A stretch of DNA of 64,000 nucleotides from Variovorax paradoxus (GCA_016806145.1 CP063167.1:802501-866500), one strand, 5' to 3'; positions 45,559-55,449 are shown, counted from the stretch's first letter. Program-made: numbers and translations. Notes: generated from the letters alone by a model not told the origin.

Positions 45559-47349
45559 ATGAGCTACACCGCCCCCCTCAAGGACATGCTGTTCGACATC
45601 GAGCACCTGGCCAACATCGGCGAGATTGCCAGGCTGCCCGGCTTCGAGGACGCCGGCCTCGAGACCGCGCAGGCCGTGCTCGAGGAATGCGCGCGCTTCA
45701 ACCAGGACGTGATCGCGCCGCTCAACGTCGCGGGCGACCGCAATCCCTCGTCGTTCAAGGACGGCGAGGTCACGACCACGGCCGGCTTCAAGGACGCCTT
45801 CGCGCAGTACGTGTCGGGCGGCTGGCAGGGCCTGCAGCATCCGGCCGACTTCGGCGGCCAGGGCCTGCCCAAGACCATCGGCGCCGCCTGCGGCGAGATG
45901 CTCAATTCGGCCAACATGAGCTTCGCGCTGTGCCCGCTGCTCAGCGACGGCGCCATCGAGGCGCTGCTGACCGCGGGCTCCGACGAGCTCAAGGCCACCT
46001 ACCTCGAGAAGCTCGTGAGCGGCCAGTGGACCGGCACGATGAACCTCACCGAGCCGCAGGCCGGCAGCGACCTCGCGCTGGTGCGCAGCCGCGCCGAGCC
46101 GCAGCCCGACGGCAGCTACAAGGTCTTCGGCACCAAGATCTTCATCACCTACGGTGAGCACGACATGGCCGAGAACATCGTGCACCTCGTGCTGGCGCGC
46201 GTGAGCGGCGCGCCCGAGGGCGTGAAGGGCATCAGCCTGTTCGTGGTGCCGAAGTTCCTGCTGAACGCCGACGGTTCGCCTGGCGCGCGCAACGACGTGC
46301 ACTGCGTGAGCATCGAGCACAAGATGGGCATCAAGGCCTCGCCGACCGCGGTGCTGCAGTACGGCGACCACGGCGGCGCCGTCGGCTATCTCGTGGGCCA
46401 GGAGAACCGCGGCCTCGAGTACATGTTCATCATGATGAACTCGGCCCGCTACGCGGTGGGCATGCAGGGCATCGCGATCGCCGAGCGCGCCTACCAGCAT
46501 GCGGTGGCCTATGCCCGGGAGCGCGTGCAGAGCCGCCCGGTCGACGGCTCGATCAATGCGAGCGCGGCGATCATCCATCACCCCGACGTGAAGCGCATGC
46601 TGATGACCATGCGTGCCTACACCGAAGGCTGCCGCGCCATGGCCAGCGTGGCCGCCGCGGCCTACGACGCCGCGCACCACCATCCCGATGCCGACGCGCG
46701 CAAGCAGAACCAGGCCTTCTACGAATTCATGGTGCCGCTGGTCAAGGGCTACAGCACCGAGATGAGCCTCGAGGTGACCTCGCTGGGCGTGCAGGTGCAT
46801 GGCGGCATGGGCTTCATCGAGGAGACCGGCGCGGCGCAGTACTACCGCGACGCGAAGATCCTCACGATCTACGAAGGCACGACCGCGATCCAGGCCAACG
46901 ACCTCGTGGGCCGCAAGACCGCGCGCGGCGGCGGCCAGACCGCCAAGGCCATCGCCGCGCAGATCGAGAAGACCGAGGCCGAGCTCGCGAAGAGCGACAG
47001 CGCCGCCGCCAAGGCCGTGCTCAAGCGCCTGAAGGCCGCGCGCGAGGCTTTCGTCGAGGTGGTGGATTTCGTCGCGGGCCAGACCAAGGCCTCGCCCAAT
47101 GCGGTGTTCGCGGGCAGCGTGCCCTACCTGATGCTCGCGGGCAACCTGGTGGCCGGCTGGCAGCTCGCGCGTTCGCTGATCGTGGCGCAGGACCAGGCCT
47201 CGCACAACGTCGACGTCGACTTCATGCAGGCCAAGATCACCACGGCGCGGTTCTATGCCGAGCACATCCTCGCGAAGGCGCCGGGCCTGCGCGACAGCAT
47301 CGTCGACGGCGCCGAGAGCGTGAACGCGCTGGCGCTCGAGGCCTACTGA
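45559..47349 (+). CDS. acyl-CoA dehydrogenase
   Basis: 596 residues, the long form with a C-terminal extension typical of Burkholderiales (DmdC/FadE5-like). Motifs: MNLTEPQAGSDLALVRSRAE, KIFITYGEHDM and the region with the catalytic glutamate, KILTIYEGTTAIQANDLVGRK. Codons are more strongly GC-ending (gcc, gag, ctc, cgc) than in the pic genes, which suggests a native core gene and not part of the pyridine pathway. It oxidises an acyl-CoA to enoyl-CoA using FAD. The 108-bp gap to picR shows no clear promoter. Confidence 0.95.
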   Translation: MSYTAPLKDMLFDIEHLANIGEIARLPGFEDAGLETAQAVLEECARFNQDVIAPLNVAGDRNPSSFKDGEVTTTAGFKDAFAQYVSGGWQGLQHPADFGGQGLPKTIGAACGEMLNSANMSFALCPLLSDGAIEALLTAGSDELKATYLEKLVSGQWTGTMNLTEPQAGSDLALVRSRAEPQPDGSYKVFGTKIFITYGEHDMAENIVHLVLARVSGAPEGVKGISLFVVPKFLLNADGSPGARNDVHCVSIEHKMGIKASPTAVLQYGDHGGAVGYLVGQENRGLEYMFIMMNSARYAVGMQGIAIAERAYQHAVAYARERVQSRPVDGSINASAAIIHHPDVKRMLMTMRAYTEGCRAMASVAAAAYDAAHHHPDADARKQNQAFYEFMVPLVKGYSTEMSLEVTSLGVQVHGGMGFIEETGAAQYYRDAKILTIYEGTTAIQANDLVGRKTARGGGQTAKAIAAQIEKTEAELAKSDSAAAKAVLKRLKAAREAFVEVVDFVAGQTKASPNAVFAGSVPYLMLAGNLVAGWQLARSLIVAQDQASHNVDVDFMQAKITTARFYAEHILAKAPGLRDSIVDGAESVNALALEAY

Positions 47350-47502
47350 TGACTTGCAGACAGCTTCGTTCGAGGCAGCGTCTATGAAGACGGCGCTGTA
47401 TGGGGCTGTATCGAGGCTTGTGGTGGCATGTCACCCACCCCACCATCCACTTTGCTATGGCACTGCGCCGCCGGCGCCGCTGTTCGCCGGCGCGAGACGG
47501 GC

Positions 47503-48165
47503 TCAGCGCTCAATGGCTGGGTAGTTTTCGGTCATGACCACGATCAACCGAGCCAAGTGACGGCCCGTACTGACATAGGTATGCCCGATTCGACTGTCAA
47601 AGTAGAGCGAATCACCTCGGGCGAGTTGGATGCAACGACCGTTTTCGAAATGAACGTCGACCTCTCCGCGCAGTGCATAGACGAATTCTTCGCCATCGTG
47701 TCGAGCGAAATCGTCCGGCCCGTCGATGCTGCGGGCATGGATGGTGGCCAAAACTGGTCGCATAGTCTTCCCTAGTGCTGTGGCACCCAGAAACTCGTAG
47801 GACACGTTTAGACCTTTGTAGCTCACGCCTTCGCTTGCACGCGTGAGCACCGGTTCGGCCAGCGGGCCCTGCTGTTTGCCGTCCTCCGCGAAGAGCGTGC
47901 CCATGTCTATGTTCAGCGCCTGCGCCAACGCCGAGATGTTGTCGTAACCCAAGGCCAGTTGACCGCGTTCAGCGCGCGAGATAGTGGGGATGGAGACGCC
48001 AGACAGATCAGACACCTTTTGCAGGGTCCACCCGAACTGCTTGCGCGCCAAGCGCAGACGCTTGCCGAATGTCACGCGGTCCAGCGTGACCGTCGTGGGC
48101 GCCGCCGATGGACGCGTTTCGAGATGCGGTTTCAAGTAGTGCTCGAGGGGGCTGGGCAGCGTCAA
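47503..48165 (-). CDS. XRE-family regulator with C-terminal cupin domain
   Basis: 220 residues from a TTG at 48165; no ATG or good ribosome site is nearby, so the exact start is uncertain. HTH at about 33-90 (GKRLRLARKQFGWTLQKVSDLSGVSIPTISRAERGQLALG) and a cupin at about 135-215 (DGEEFVYALRGEVDVHFENGRCIQLARGDSLYFDSRIGHTY). Such regulators commonly sense amino acids or polyamines. It is divergent from the DadA-like gene, its probable target, across an AT-rich 128-bp gap. Confidence 0.9.
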   Translation of the reverse strand: MTLPSPLEHYLKPHLETRPSAAPTTVTLDRVTFGKRLRLARKQFGWTLQKVSDLSGVSIPTISRAERGQLALGYDNISALAQALNIDMGTLFAEDGKQQGPLAEPVLTRASEGVSYKGLNVSYEFLGATALGKTMRPVLATIHARSIDGPDDFARHDGEEFVYALRGEVDVHFENGRCIQLARGDSLYFDSRIGHTYVSTGRHLARLIVVMTENYPAIER

Positions 48166-48193
48166 GTTTAAATCGGATCGCTGGCTATAAAAA

Positions 48194-48208
48194 TTTGCAT
48201 ATATGAAA
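48194..48208. promoter_or_regulatory. AT-rich near-palindrome, candidate operator
   Basis: Centred on CATATATG within TTTGCATATATGAAA, between the divergent cupin-XRE and DadA-like genes. The AT-rich setting also fits promoter elements. No binding evidence beyond position and symmetry. Confidence 0.3.
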
Positions 48209-48293
48209 AAAGAGCCTTAGCATTCGCGCACCGCCCAGCAGCCGCCGGGCGACCCTCTCTGTATCGAAGCACGCTGGGACGTGTTCATATCCA

Positions 48294-49544
48294 ATGCACA
48301 AATCGGAGTTCATGGTGCTTGGCGCGGGTATCGTTGGTGTCAGCACCGCCCTTGCCCTGCAGGAACGCGGCCATGCGGTCGTGCTGGTGGATCCCCATGG
48401 GCCCGGCACCCGAGCTTCGTACGGCAATGCGGGACTGATCCAGCGAGAGGCGGTAGAGCCCTATGGTTTTCCGCAAGACCTCGCCACGCTGCTGCTCGCG
48501 GCGGTTGGCCGCTCCAACGCCATCTACTATCACTTCAAAGCCTTGCCAAGCCTGGTGGCACCACTGCTGCGCTACTGGCGCCATTCGCGACCTGGTCCCT
48601 ATGCACGCGCAGTGGCGGCTCACAGCAGCCTCATTGCCCACTCCACTGAGGCACATGCACCCCTGATCGCAGCGGCCGGCGCCGACGCGCTGATCGGCAA
48701 GCAAGGCTGGCACCAAGCCTTTCGCAGTGTCAACCGCCTTGCCAAGGCGGTTGCCGATGTCCAGCGAATACGCGCGAACTACGGATTGAACTGCCAGGTA
48801 ATGGACGGCGAAGAATTGGCGGCCGCAGCGCCTGCGCTCAAACAAAGGATGGCCGGCGCCGTCCTCTGGGAGGACGCATGGAGCGTGTCCAACCCCGGTG
48901 AATTGGTACGGCGCTACGCCCGTCTGTTCGAGCGTCGCGGCGGGACCATCCTCCGCGAGGACGCGAATTCGCTGCGCAGCGATGGCGCCGGATGGGCCGT
49001 GGGTGCGACGGACGTGGGATCGTCGTTGACCTCTGCTCAGGTGGTCGTGGCCATGGGCGCTTGGTCGGACGCGCTGGTACGGCGCTTGGGGTACCGCTTC
49101 CCAATGTTCGTCAAGCGCGGCTATCACCTTCATTACCGGATCAAGACCACTTTAGCGAAGCCAATGCTCGACACCGAGAACGGCATCATGCTGTCGCCCA
49201 TGTCACAGGGCTTACGCGTGGCCACAGGCGCCGAGTTCGCGCGGCTCGGGGCGTCCCCCACACCAGTGCAGATGCATCGTTCGAACAGCATCGTGCGCGA
49301 GCTTTTGGACCTTGGGGAGACGGTGGAGTCGCAACCCTGGATGGGCGCCCGCCCATGTACGCCAGACATGTTGCCTGTCATTGGCAAAGGCCATCTACAC
49401 CAGGGCCTGTGGTTCAATTTTGGTCATGCGCACCAGGGACTGACGCTAGGGCCCGCCACTGCGCGACTTCTGGCTGAGCAGATAGAAGGCGGCGCGACCT
49501 ATATCGACCACCAGCCCTTCGTCCCGCAGCGCTTCGCGCGCTGA
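48294..49544 (+). CDS. DadA-like D-amino-acid dehydrogenase
   Basis: 416 residues. FAD-dependent DAO-family oxidase/dehydrogenase: dinucleotide loop FMVLGAGIVGVSTALALQERGHAVVLVD at the N-terminus, GTRASYGNAGLIQ after it, and PWMGARPCTPDMLPVIGKGH plus WFNFGHAHQGLTLGPATARL at the C-terminus, all DadA features. It oxidises D-amino acids to keto acids and ammonia at the inner membrane. The D-aminoacylase gene starts 30 bp downstream, so the two form an operon. Confidence 0.92.
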   Translation: MHKSEFMVLGAGIVGVSTALALQERGHAVVLVDPHGPGTRASYGNAGLIQREAVEPYGFPQDLATLLLAAVGRSNAIYYHFKALPSLVAPLLRYWRHSRPGPYARAVAAHSSLIAHSTEAHAPLIAAAGADALIGKQGWHQAFRSVNRLAKAVADVQRIRANYGLNCQVMDGEELAAAAPALKQRMAGAVLWEDAWSVSNPGELVRRYARLFERRGGTILREDANSLRSDGAGWAVGATDVGSSLTSAQVVVAMGAWSDALVRRLGYRFPMFVKRGYHLHYRIKTTLAKPMLDTENGIMLSPMSQGLRVATGAEFARLGASPTPVQMHRSNSIVRELLDLGETVESQPWMGARPCTPDMLPVIGKGHLHQGLWFNFGHAHQGLTLGPATARLLAEQIEGGATYIDHQPFVPQRFAR

Positions 49545-49574
49545 CGGTCGGTTCACCAGTCCTCGAGAGAATCT

Positions 49575-51041
49575 ATGCCGAAATATCCACACTACGACCT
49601 TTTGGTGCGCGGAGGCACCGTCATTGACGGATCAAAAGCGCCTCGCTTCGTCAGCGACGTGGGGGTGCGACAGGGCCGTATCGCTGCGGTGGGCGATCTG
49701 CGATCACACACGGCCGACGAGGTCCTGGACGCGACGGGCATGATCGTGGCTCCCGGCTTCATCGACTCGCACACGCACGATGACCAAGCGGTGCTGTCCC
49801 AGGCGGAGATGATTTTTAAGGTTTCGCAAGGCGTTACCACGGTCGTCACCGGGAATTGCGGACTCAGCGCGGCGCCGCTGAAGACCGACATGCATTTGCC
49901 CTCGCCCATCGACATCCTGCAGACTCCGCCGAGCCAGCGTTACAGCACCTTCGCAGCCTATCTGGCAGCATTGCGCGCCACGCCATCGTCCGTGAACGTG
50001 GTCCCGTTGGTCGGCCATACCACCTTGCGCGCCGTCGTGATGGATTCGCTGGACCGTGCCGCCACGCCGGACGAGGTGGCCCAGATGCGGCTGCTGCTGG
50101 AGGAGGCACTTGCAGCCGGCGCGTTGGGAATTTCAACCGGAACCTGGTATCCACCAGCCCGGCATGCAACCACCGAGGAGGTGCTCGGCGTTTGCGCTCC
50201 GCTTGCCAGCCACGGCGCCATGTATGTGACCCACATGCGACATGAGGACCATCGCGTCATGGACGCGCTGGAGGAGACGTTCCACATCGGCCGCACGCTG
50301 GGCGTGACAGTCCTTGTCTCGCACCACAAGGTCATGCACAGCGCCAACTTCGGCCTGACGCGCGAAACGCTGCCCTTCATCCTCGAGACCATGAAGAAGC
50401 AGCCGGTCTGCCTGGATTGCTATCCCTACACCGCCGGTTCCACCATGATCCTGACTGACCCGGACATGCTGAAGAACCGGGTCACCATCGCTTCTAGCGA
50501 GCCGCATCCAGAGTGTGCCGGGCGTGACCTCGACAACATCGCGCAGGAATGGGGTGTGTCCGTCGTCCAGGCTGCAGAACGCCTGCGACCCGGTACAGCG
50601 ATCTACCACTTCATCGACGAGACCGAAATGCAGAAGATCATGGCTTTTGATGAAACCATGATCGGCTCGGACGGCATCCCCGTCGGCAACAAACCCCATC
50701 CTCGGTTGTGGGGTACCTTTCCAAGGGTGCTGGGACGTTACTCGCGCGATCTGTCCCTCTTCCCCCTGGAGACGGCAGTCTGGAAGATGACCGGTCTGAC
50801 AGCTCGCAACTTCGGGCTCCTCGATCGGGGCGAGATCAAGCAGGGTCACCATGCCGACTTGGTCGTTTTCGACGCCGACACGGTCAAGGACCGCGCGACT
50901 TATGAAAACCCGACTCTGGCGGCGGAGGGCATCGCGCACGTCGTCGTCAATGGGTCGCTGACCTGGAGCGCGGGAGCTCACACCGGCGCACGACGCGGCG
51001 CAGTGCTGTGCCGAGCATCGGCAACGGTCGAAGGCCCGTAG
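49575..51041 (+). CDS. N-acyl-D-amino-acid deacylase (D-aminoacylase family)
   Basis: 488 residues, usual size. Start MPKYPHYDLLVRGGTVIDGSKAPRFVSDVGVRQGRI, the metal-binding HxH in PGFIDSHTHDDQ, the metal-bridging cysteine in TGNCGLSAAP, and later HMRHEDHRVMDALEE and GSDGIPVG with further ligands. It releases D-amino acids from N-acyl (including N-formyl) derivatives. Together with DadA it converts N-acyl-D-amino acids to keto acids. Region 51042-51245 after it has no gene. Confidence 0.93.
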   Translation: MPKYPHYDLLVRGGTVIDGSKAPRFVSDVGVRQGRIAAVGDLRSHTADEVLDATGMIVAPGFIDSHTHDDQAVLSQAEMIFKVSQGVTTVVTGNCGLSAAPLKTDMHLPSPIDILQTPPSQRYSTFAAYLAALRATPSSVNVVPLVGHTTLRAVVMDSLDRAATPDEVAQMRLLLEEALAAGALGISTGTWYPPARHATTEEVLGVCAPLASHGAMYVTHMRHEDHRVMDALEETFHIGRTLGVTVLVSHHKVMHSANFGLTRETLPFILETMKKQPVCLDCYPYTAGSTMILTDPDMLKNRVTIASSEPHPECAGRDLDNIAQEWGVSVVQAAERLRPGTAIYHFIDETEMQKIMAFDETMIGSDGIPVGNKPHPRLWGTFPRVLGRYSRDLSLFPLETAVWKMTGLTARNFGLLDRGEIKQGHHADLVVFDADTVKDRATYENPTLAAEGIAHVVVNGSLTWSAGAHTGARRGAVLCRASATVEGP

Positions 51042-51245
51042 CCGAATCGCGCGCGGGGTCGCGGACTGCCAGGGCCAGGCGCGTGTGCCTGCGGCAACGC
51101 GGGCACTGGATACAGTGCTCAGCGGCCGCGGAAAAACCTCAGGGTTTCGACGTATGCCAGTTTGCTGCCGTTGTCTTCAGATTCGGCCAGTGTCATACCG
51201 ACCTCTCGCGAGACAAGTTCGTAATTTGCAGACCTGTCGAATCTG

Positions 51246-51941
51246 CTAGTCGGCTTTGCGCTGCACGGCCTCTACACACGCGGCTTCCCGTCGTGCCAGC
51301 ATCGCCCCTGCCATCACCTTCACCGCGGCCTGCGTGTCCGCATCCGCTACGCTCGGGTGCCCACTGTTGAAGGGCGGCGCCGGGTCGTATTCCAACATCA
51401 GTTGCAGCCTCTTGGCCACATCCTCACCGCGCAGCAGATCCAGCAATACGAAAGCAAAGTCAAGCCCCGAGGTCACGCCGGCGCCGGTGACGCGATTGCG
51501 ATCAATCACCACGCGTTGCGGCGTGACAAGCACAGGAAACATCCGCAGGAAGTCGAGCGACAGCCAATGGCAGGTGGCCTTGTAGCCATCGAGCAACCCG
51601 GCCGCCGCCAGGAGCAACGAGCCAGTGCAGACCGAGGTGACCCATTGCGCGCCAGGTGCCTGCCGGCGCAAGAAGTCCAGAAGTTCGTCGTCGCCCATCA
51701 GATCGTTTTGACCTGGCCCCCCAGGCACAACGATCACGTCCAACTGCGGCGCCTCGGAGAACGACATGGTTGGCGTGACGAGCAGGCCGGTGTCGCATTT
51801 CACTGGCTGGCGGCTTTTCCAGACCAAGTGGCAGACGCTGTCGGGCGTACGCGCCAGCACCTCAAAGGGTCCGAGCGCATCCAGCGAGGTCATGCCCTCG
51901 AACACGAGCACGCCGATCTGTAGGGAAGTTTTGGAGTTCAT
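51246..51941 (-). CDS. DJ-1/PfpI protein, isonitrile-hydratase-like (copy 2)
   Basis: 231 residues. DJ-1/PfpI fold with nucleophile C105 in VTSVCTGSLLLAAAGLL, the loop LDVIVVPGGPGQND, and the isonitrile-hydratase-like block DRNRVTGAGVTSGLDFAF followed by QLMLEYDPAPPFNSGHPS. It is a paralogue of the protein at 56693-57391. Isonitrile hydratase adds water to R-NC to give an N-formamide. Last gene of the minus-strand importer operon (115-bp gap). It might instead be a GlxA-type domain protein of unknown role. Confidence 0.85.
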   Translation of the reverse strand: MNSKTSLQIGVLVFEGMTSLDALGPFEVLARTPDSVCHLVWKSRQPVKCDTGLLVTPTMSFSEAPQLDVIVVPGGPGQNDLMGDDELLDFLRRQAPGAQWVTSVCTGSLLLAAAGLLDGYKATCHWLSLDFLRMFPVLVTPQRVVIDRNRVTGAGVTSGLDFAFVLLDLLRGEDVAKRLQLMLEYDPAPPFNSGHPSVADADTQAAVKVMAGAMLARREAACVEAVQRKAD

Positions 51942-52056
51942 AGCATGGAGCCTGCACTCAGGCGTTGGTGAGAAGTCGTTGCGGTATGCCCACTGTGCAC
52001 GTGAAACCCCTACCGCGCTCTACATGGCCAGACATGGTGGCCGTTGTTGTTGGTGT

Positions 52057-53967
52057 TTATCGGATCGTCGGTTCCGCCGCAGGCGTCAGCACCTGACGTA
52101 CAGACGGCTGCGAAGGCCGACGCCACGATCCCGCCAGGCTGCCCACGATACCGCCGCGGAAAGCCAGCACCACCACGCAGAACACCAGGCCCTGCGCAAC
52201 GGTCACCCAATCCTGTAGCTCAGACATATAGGTCTGCATACTGATGAGCGCAAGCGCGCCAACGATGGGGCCAACGATGGTCCCGAGGCCACCTACGAGA
52301 GTCATCAACAGCAATTCGCCCGACATATGCCAGCCCACGTCGGTCAACGTGGCGATCTGTACCGCAATGGCCTTAGTGGCGCCGGCCAAACCGGTGATGG
52401 CAGCGGAGAACACAAACACCGAGAGCTTGATGCGGTTGGCGTTGTAGCCCAGCGAGACAGCGCGCGGTTCGCTGTCGCGCACGGCGGCCACGATGCGGCC
52501 GTAAGGTGAATGCACCAGTCGCGCGACCATGAGCAAGGCCGCACCGCATACCAGCAGCACGAAGAAATAGACCGACAGATCGCTCTTCAAGTCCCAGACG
52601 CCGAAAGCCATGCCGCGCGGGATATCTTGGATGCCATCTTCGCCATGCGTGAAAGGCGCCTGCAAGCAAAAAAAGTAGACCATTTGCGCCAGGGCCAGCG
52701 TCGACATCGCGAAGTAAATGCCCTGCAGACGAATGGCAAGCAGCCCCACCACGGCCCCCAGAGCCGTGGCCACCAGTGTGGCCCCTAGGATGGCCAGTTC
52801 TGGCGTAACGCCCCAGACCTTGGCCAGGTATCCGGCCACGTAAGCCGCGAAGCCGAAGAACATGGCGTGGCCGAACGACAGCACGCCCATGTAACCCAGC
52901 AGCAGGTTGACTGCACTGGCGGCCACCGCGAAGCACAGCACCTTGACCAGAAACACTGGGTACAGCACGAACGGCACCGTGGCCAGCGCCGCCAGCGCCA
53001 ATGCCAGGAACGCCCAGCGGAACGGGGCTCTCCATTGAGGCATCCGGCGCGGCTTGCTGTCGAGCGCGGTGCTGGCGTGCTGCGCGATAGCGCCCTTGCC
53101 GAACAGACCCGCCGGCTTGATGAGCAGCACCGCCGCCATGATGATGAAAACCACGGTGTCCGAAAGCGGTGGGTAGTAGTAGCGCACCAAGCCCTCTGTC
53201 AGGCCCAGCAAGTAACCAGTGACAATGGCACCCTTGATCGAGCCCATGCCGCCGATTACTACCACTGCAAAGATAACTACGATGAGGTTGGAGCCCATGG
53301 TCGGGCTGACGTTGTAGATAGGCGCGGCAAACACGCCGGCCAGCCCCGCCAAGCCCACGCCGAACCCGTAAACCAGCGTGACCATGCGCGGCACGTTGAT
53401 GCCGAAGCTGCGCACAAGATCGGGCCGCTCAATGGCGGCGCGCAGGTAAGCCCCGAGCCGGGTCTTCTCGATGAGATACCAGGTGGCCAGACAGATCAAC
53501 AGCGAAGCAAACAGCGCCCAGAGCCGGTAGTAGGGCAGGTAGCCCAGACCTGTGCGCAAGCCACCCGGCATGGGGTTGGCGTAAGGCAGCCCGGCGGACC
53601 CGAAAGCCTTGCGATACAGACCCTCCACGATGAGCGTGATGCCAAAGGTCAGCAGCAGCCCATAGACATGGTCCAGGTGGTAGAGCCGGCGCACGAACAA
53701 GCGCTCCAACACGACACCCGAAAGGCCCACGATCAAAGGCGCAAGCAATAGCGCCCACCCGTACGGAATACCTGCCCACTGCAGCAGCATCCAGGCCGTG
53801 AACGCGCCCATCATGTACTGCGCGCCATGCGCAAAGTTCACCACGTTGAGCAAGCCGAAGATGATGGCAAGGCCCAGGCTCATCATGGCATAGAAGGAGC
53901 CGTTGATCAGGCCCAGCAACAGCTGACCGAACAGCGCGGGAGAAAGCAGTCCCAACGATTCAAGCAT
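52057..53967 (-). CDS. fused LivH-LivM ABC importer permease
   Basis: 636 residues from ATG at 53967, which overlaps the livF stop by 8 bp. The N-terminal half is LivH (MLESLGLLSPALFGQLLLGLINGSFYAMMS..., NVVNFAHGAQYMMGAFTAW) and ends near residue 290. After a basic linker (about 300-315) the C-terminal half is LivM (VNLLLGYMGVLSFGHAMFFG, EAA-like VGGLGTIVGPIVGAL). About 17 membrane segments in total. Fused permeases are known in this importer class but less common than separate genes. Confidence 0.92.
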   Translation of the reverse strand: MLESLGLLSPALFGQLLLGLINGSFYAMMSLGLAIIFGLLNVVNFAHGAQYMMGAFTAWMLLQWAGIPYGWALLLAPLIVGLSGVVLERLFVRRLYHLDHVYGLLLTFGITLIVEGLYRKAFGSAGLPYANPMPGGLRTGLGYLPYYRLWALFASLLICLATWYLIEKTRLGAYLRAAIERPDLVRSFGINVPRMVTLVYGFGVGLAGLAGVFAAPIYNVSPTMGSNLIVVIFAVVVIGGMGSIKGAIVTGYLLGLTEGLVRYYYPPLSDTVVFIIMAAVLLIKPAGLFGKGAIAQHASTALDSKPRRMPQWRAPFRWAFLALALAALATVPFVLYPVFLVKVLCFAVAASAVNLLLGYMGVLSFGHAMFFGFAAYVAGYLAKVWGVTPELAILGATLVATALGAVVGLLAIRLQGIYFAMSTLALAQMVYFFCLQAPFTHGEDGIQDIPRGMAFGVWDLKSDLSVYFFVLLVCGAALLMVARLVHSPYGRIVAAVRDSEPRAVSLGYNANRIKLSVFVFSAAITGLAGATKAIAVQIATLTDVGWHMSGELLLMTLVGGLGTIVGPIVGALALISMQTYMSELQDWVTVAQGLVFCVVVLAFRGGIVGSLAGSWRRPSQPSVRQVLTPAAEPTIR

Positions 53968-54688
53968 GTCCCATCCCCAAATAAGCCTCGACGCGGCCAG
54001 TGTCGCGCTGCATGTCTTCACGCGTCAGCATGTCGACCACGCGGCCGGTTTCCATGACGTAGTGCCGGTCGGCCAGTTCTGCGGCGAAGCGCAGGTTCTG
54101 CTCCACCAGCAAGATGGTGAAGCCGCGGCGCTTGAGTTCCAGCACGGTGCGCGCTATGAGTTTGACGATTACGGGTGCCAAGCCCTCGCTAGGTTCATCC
54201 AAAAGAAGGGTCTTCGCCCCGGTCCGCAGAATGCGGCCTATAGCCAGCATTTGCTGCTCGCCGCCCGAGAGCTTGGTGCCCTGACTGGCGCTGCGCTCGC
54301 GAAGGTTGGGGAAAAGCGCGTACACCTCGTCCAGCGAGAGCCCGCCATCGCGCAGCACGGGCGGCAGCAGGAGGTTTTCGCGCACGCTCAGCTGCGAAAA
54401 GATGCCGCGCTCCTCGGGGCAGTAAGCCATGCCGAGTTTGGCGATCTGCTCGGGAGGGCAACGCACGATGGGCTGGCCTTCGAAAGTGATGCTGCCTGTC
54501 TTCTCGGCGATGAAACCCATCAGGCACTTGAGCGTGGTCGATTTGCCTGCGCCGTTGCGGCCCAACAGCGTCACGACCTCGCCGCGCAGTAAATGGAACT
54601 GCACGTCGTCGAGCACTTGGTTGCCCGCGTAGCCTGCGCTGAGCTTGCGCACGTCGAGGAGGGCCTGTGTGTCGTGGATGTCGTGCAT
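53960..54688 (-). CDS. livF: branched-chain-type ABC importer ATPase LivF
   Basis: 242 residues from ATG at 54688. Walker A GRNGAGKST, Q-loop YCPEERGIFSQLSV, signature LSGGEQQMLAIGR and Walker B LLLDEPSEGLAP. Part of the inhA-like/livKGF/livHM operon on the minus strand. It pairs with LivG as the ATPase dimer. Confidence 0.94.
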   Translation of the reverse strand: MHDIHDTQALLDVRKLSAGYAGNQVLDDVQFHLLRGEVVTLLGRNGAGKSTTLKCLMGFIAEKTGSITFEGQPIVRCPPEQIAKLGMAYCPEERGIFSQLSVRENLLLPPVLRDGGLSLDEVYALFPNLRERSASQGTKLSGGEQQMLAIGRILRTGAKTLLLDEPSEGLAPVIVKLIARTVLELKRRGFTILLVEQNLRFAAELADRHYVMETGRVVDMLTREDMQRDTGRVEAYLGMGHA

Positions 54689-54690
54689 AT

Positions 54691-55449
54691 TCAGTGTCCG
54701 ATGTAGGCCTCGAGCACGCGCGGGTCGGCAGCCACCTCCGCATAGCTTCCCTCTGCCAGCACCTCTCCGCGACATAACACGGTGACGGTATCGGACAGCC
54801 GCTCGACCACCTTGAGGTTGTGCTCCACCATCACGATGGTCCGCGCGCCGGCTTGCGCGGCGATGAGGTCAGTGACGCGCGCCACGTCTTCCGTGCCCAG
54901 GCCGGCCATCGGTTCGTCCAACAGCGCGAGCTCCGGCTCCAGTGCGAAGGTCGTCGCCAGCTCAAGCGCGCGCTTGCGGCCGTACGGCAGTTCGCCCGCG
55001 AGGGTATCGGCCCAATCGCTGAGGCCGAACTGGTGCAGCAGCCCATGGACTTTGTCGTCCAAGGCGCTCAGGCATGAGGCAGAGCGCCAGAACACCTTTT
55101 GCAAGCCCGATAGCCGCTGCAGCGGTACGCAGACGTTCTGCGCCACCGTGAGATGCGGAAACACCGCGGAAATCTGGAACGAGCGCACCACGCCGAGGCG
55201 CGCCAACATCGCGGGCGGCATTCGCGTGACGTCCGCGCCGCGGTAGACGATGCTGCCCGCATCTGGCTCCAGGAAGCGTGTGAGCAGATTGAACAGCGTA
55301 CTCTTGCCAGCGCCGTTGGGGCCGATCACGGAATGCACAGTGTTGTGCTTCACGGTAAGGTCCACGTTCTTGACAGCCGTGAAGCCCGAAAAGCTACGCG
55401 TGAGGCCGCGCGCAACGAGAACGGTCGATCCACCGATGGCGGACTGCAT
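54691..55449 (-). CDS. livG: branched-chain-type ABC importer ATPase LivG
   Basis: 252 residues from ATG at 55449, overlapping the livK stop by ATGA. Walker A GPNGAGKST, the region VVRSFQISAVFPHLTVAQNV, a diverged signature (ELPYGRKRALELATTFA) and Walker B LALLDEPMAGLG. The livF gene begins 2 bp after its stop. Confidence 0.94.
   Translation of the reverse strand: MQSAIGGSTVLVARGLTRSFSGFTAVKNVDLTVKHNTVHSVIGPNGAGKSTLFNLLTRFLEPDAGSIVYRGADVTRMPPAMLARLGVVRSFQISAVFPHLTVAQNVCVPLQRLSGLQKVFWRSASCLSALDDKVHGLLHQFGLSDWADTLAGELPYGRKRALELATTFALEPELALLDEPMAGLGTEDVARVTDLIAAQAGARTIVMVEHNLKVVERLSDTVTVLCRGEVLAEGSYAEVAADPRVLEAYIGH

Noticed and set aside
45322..47265. 647-codon open frame on the minus strand
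   Set aside because: It is the antisense shadow of the acyl-CoA dehydrogenase; strong GC-ending codon bias there keeps the opposite frame open. The product is low-complexity His/Arg/Leu-rich with no domains.
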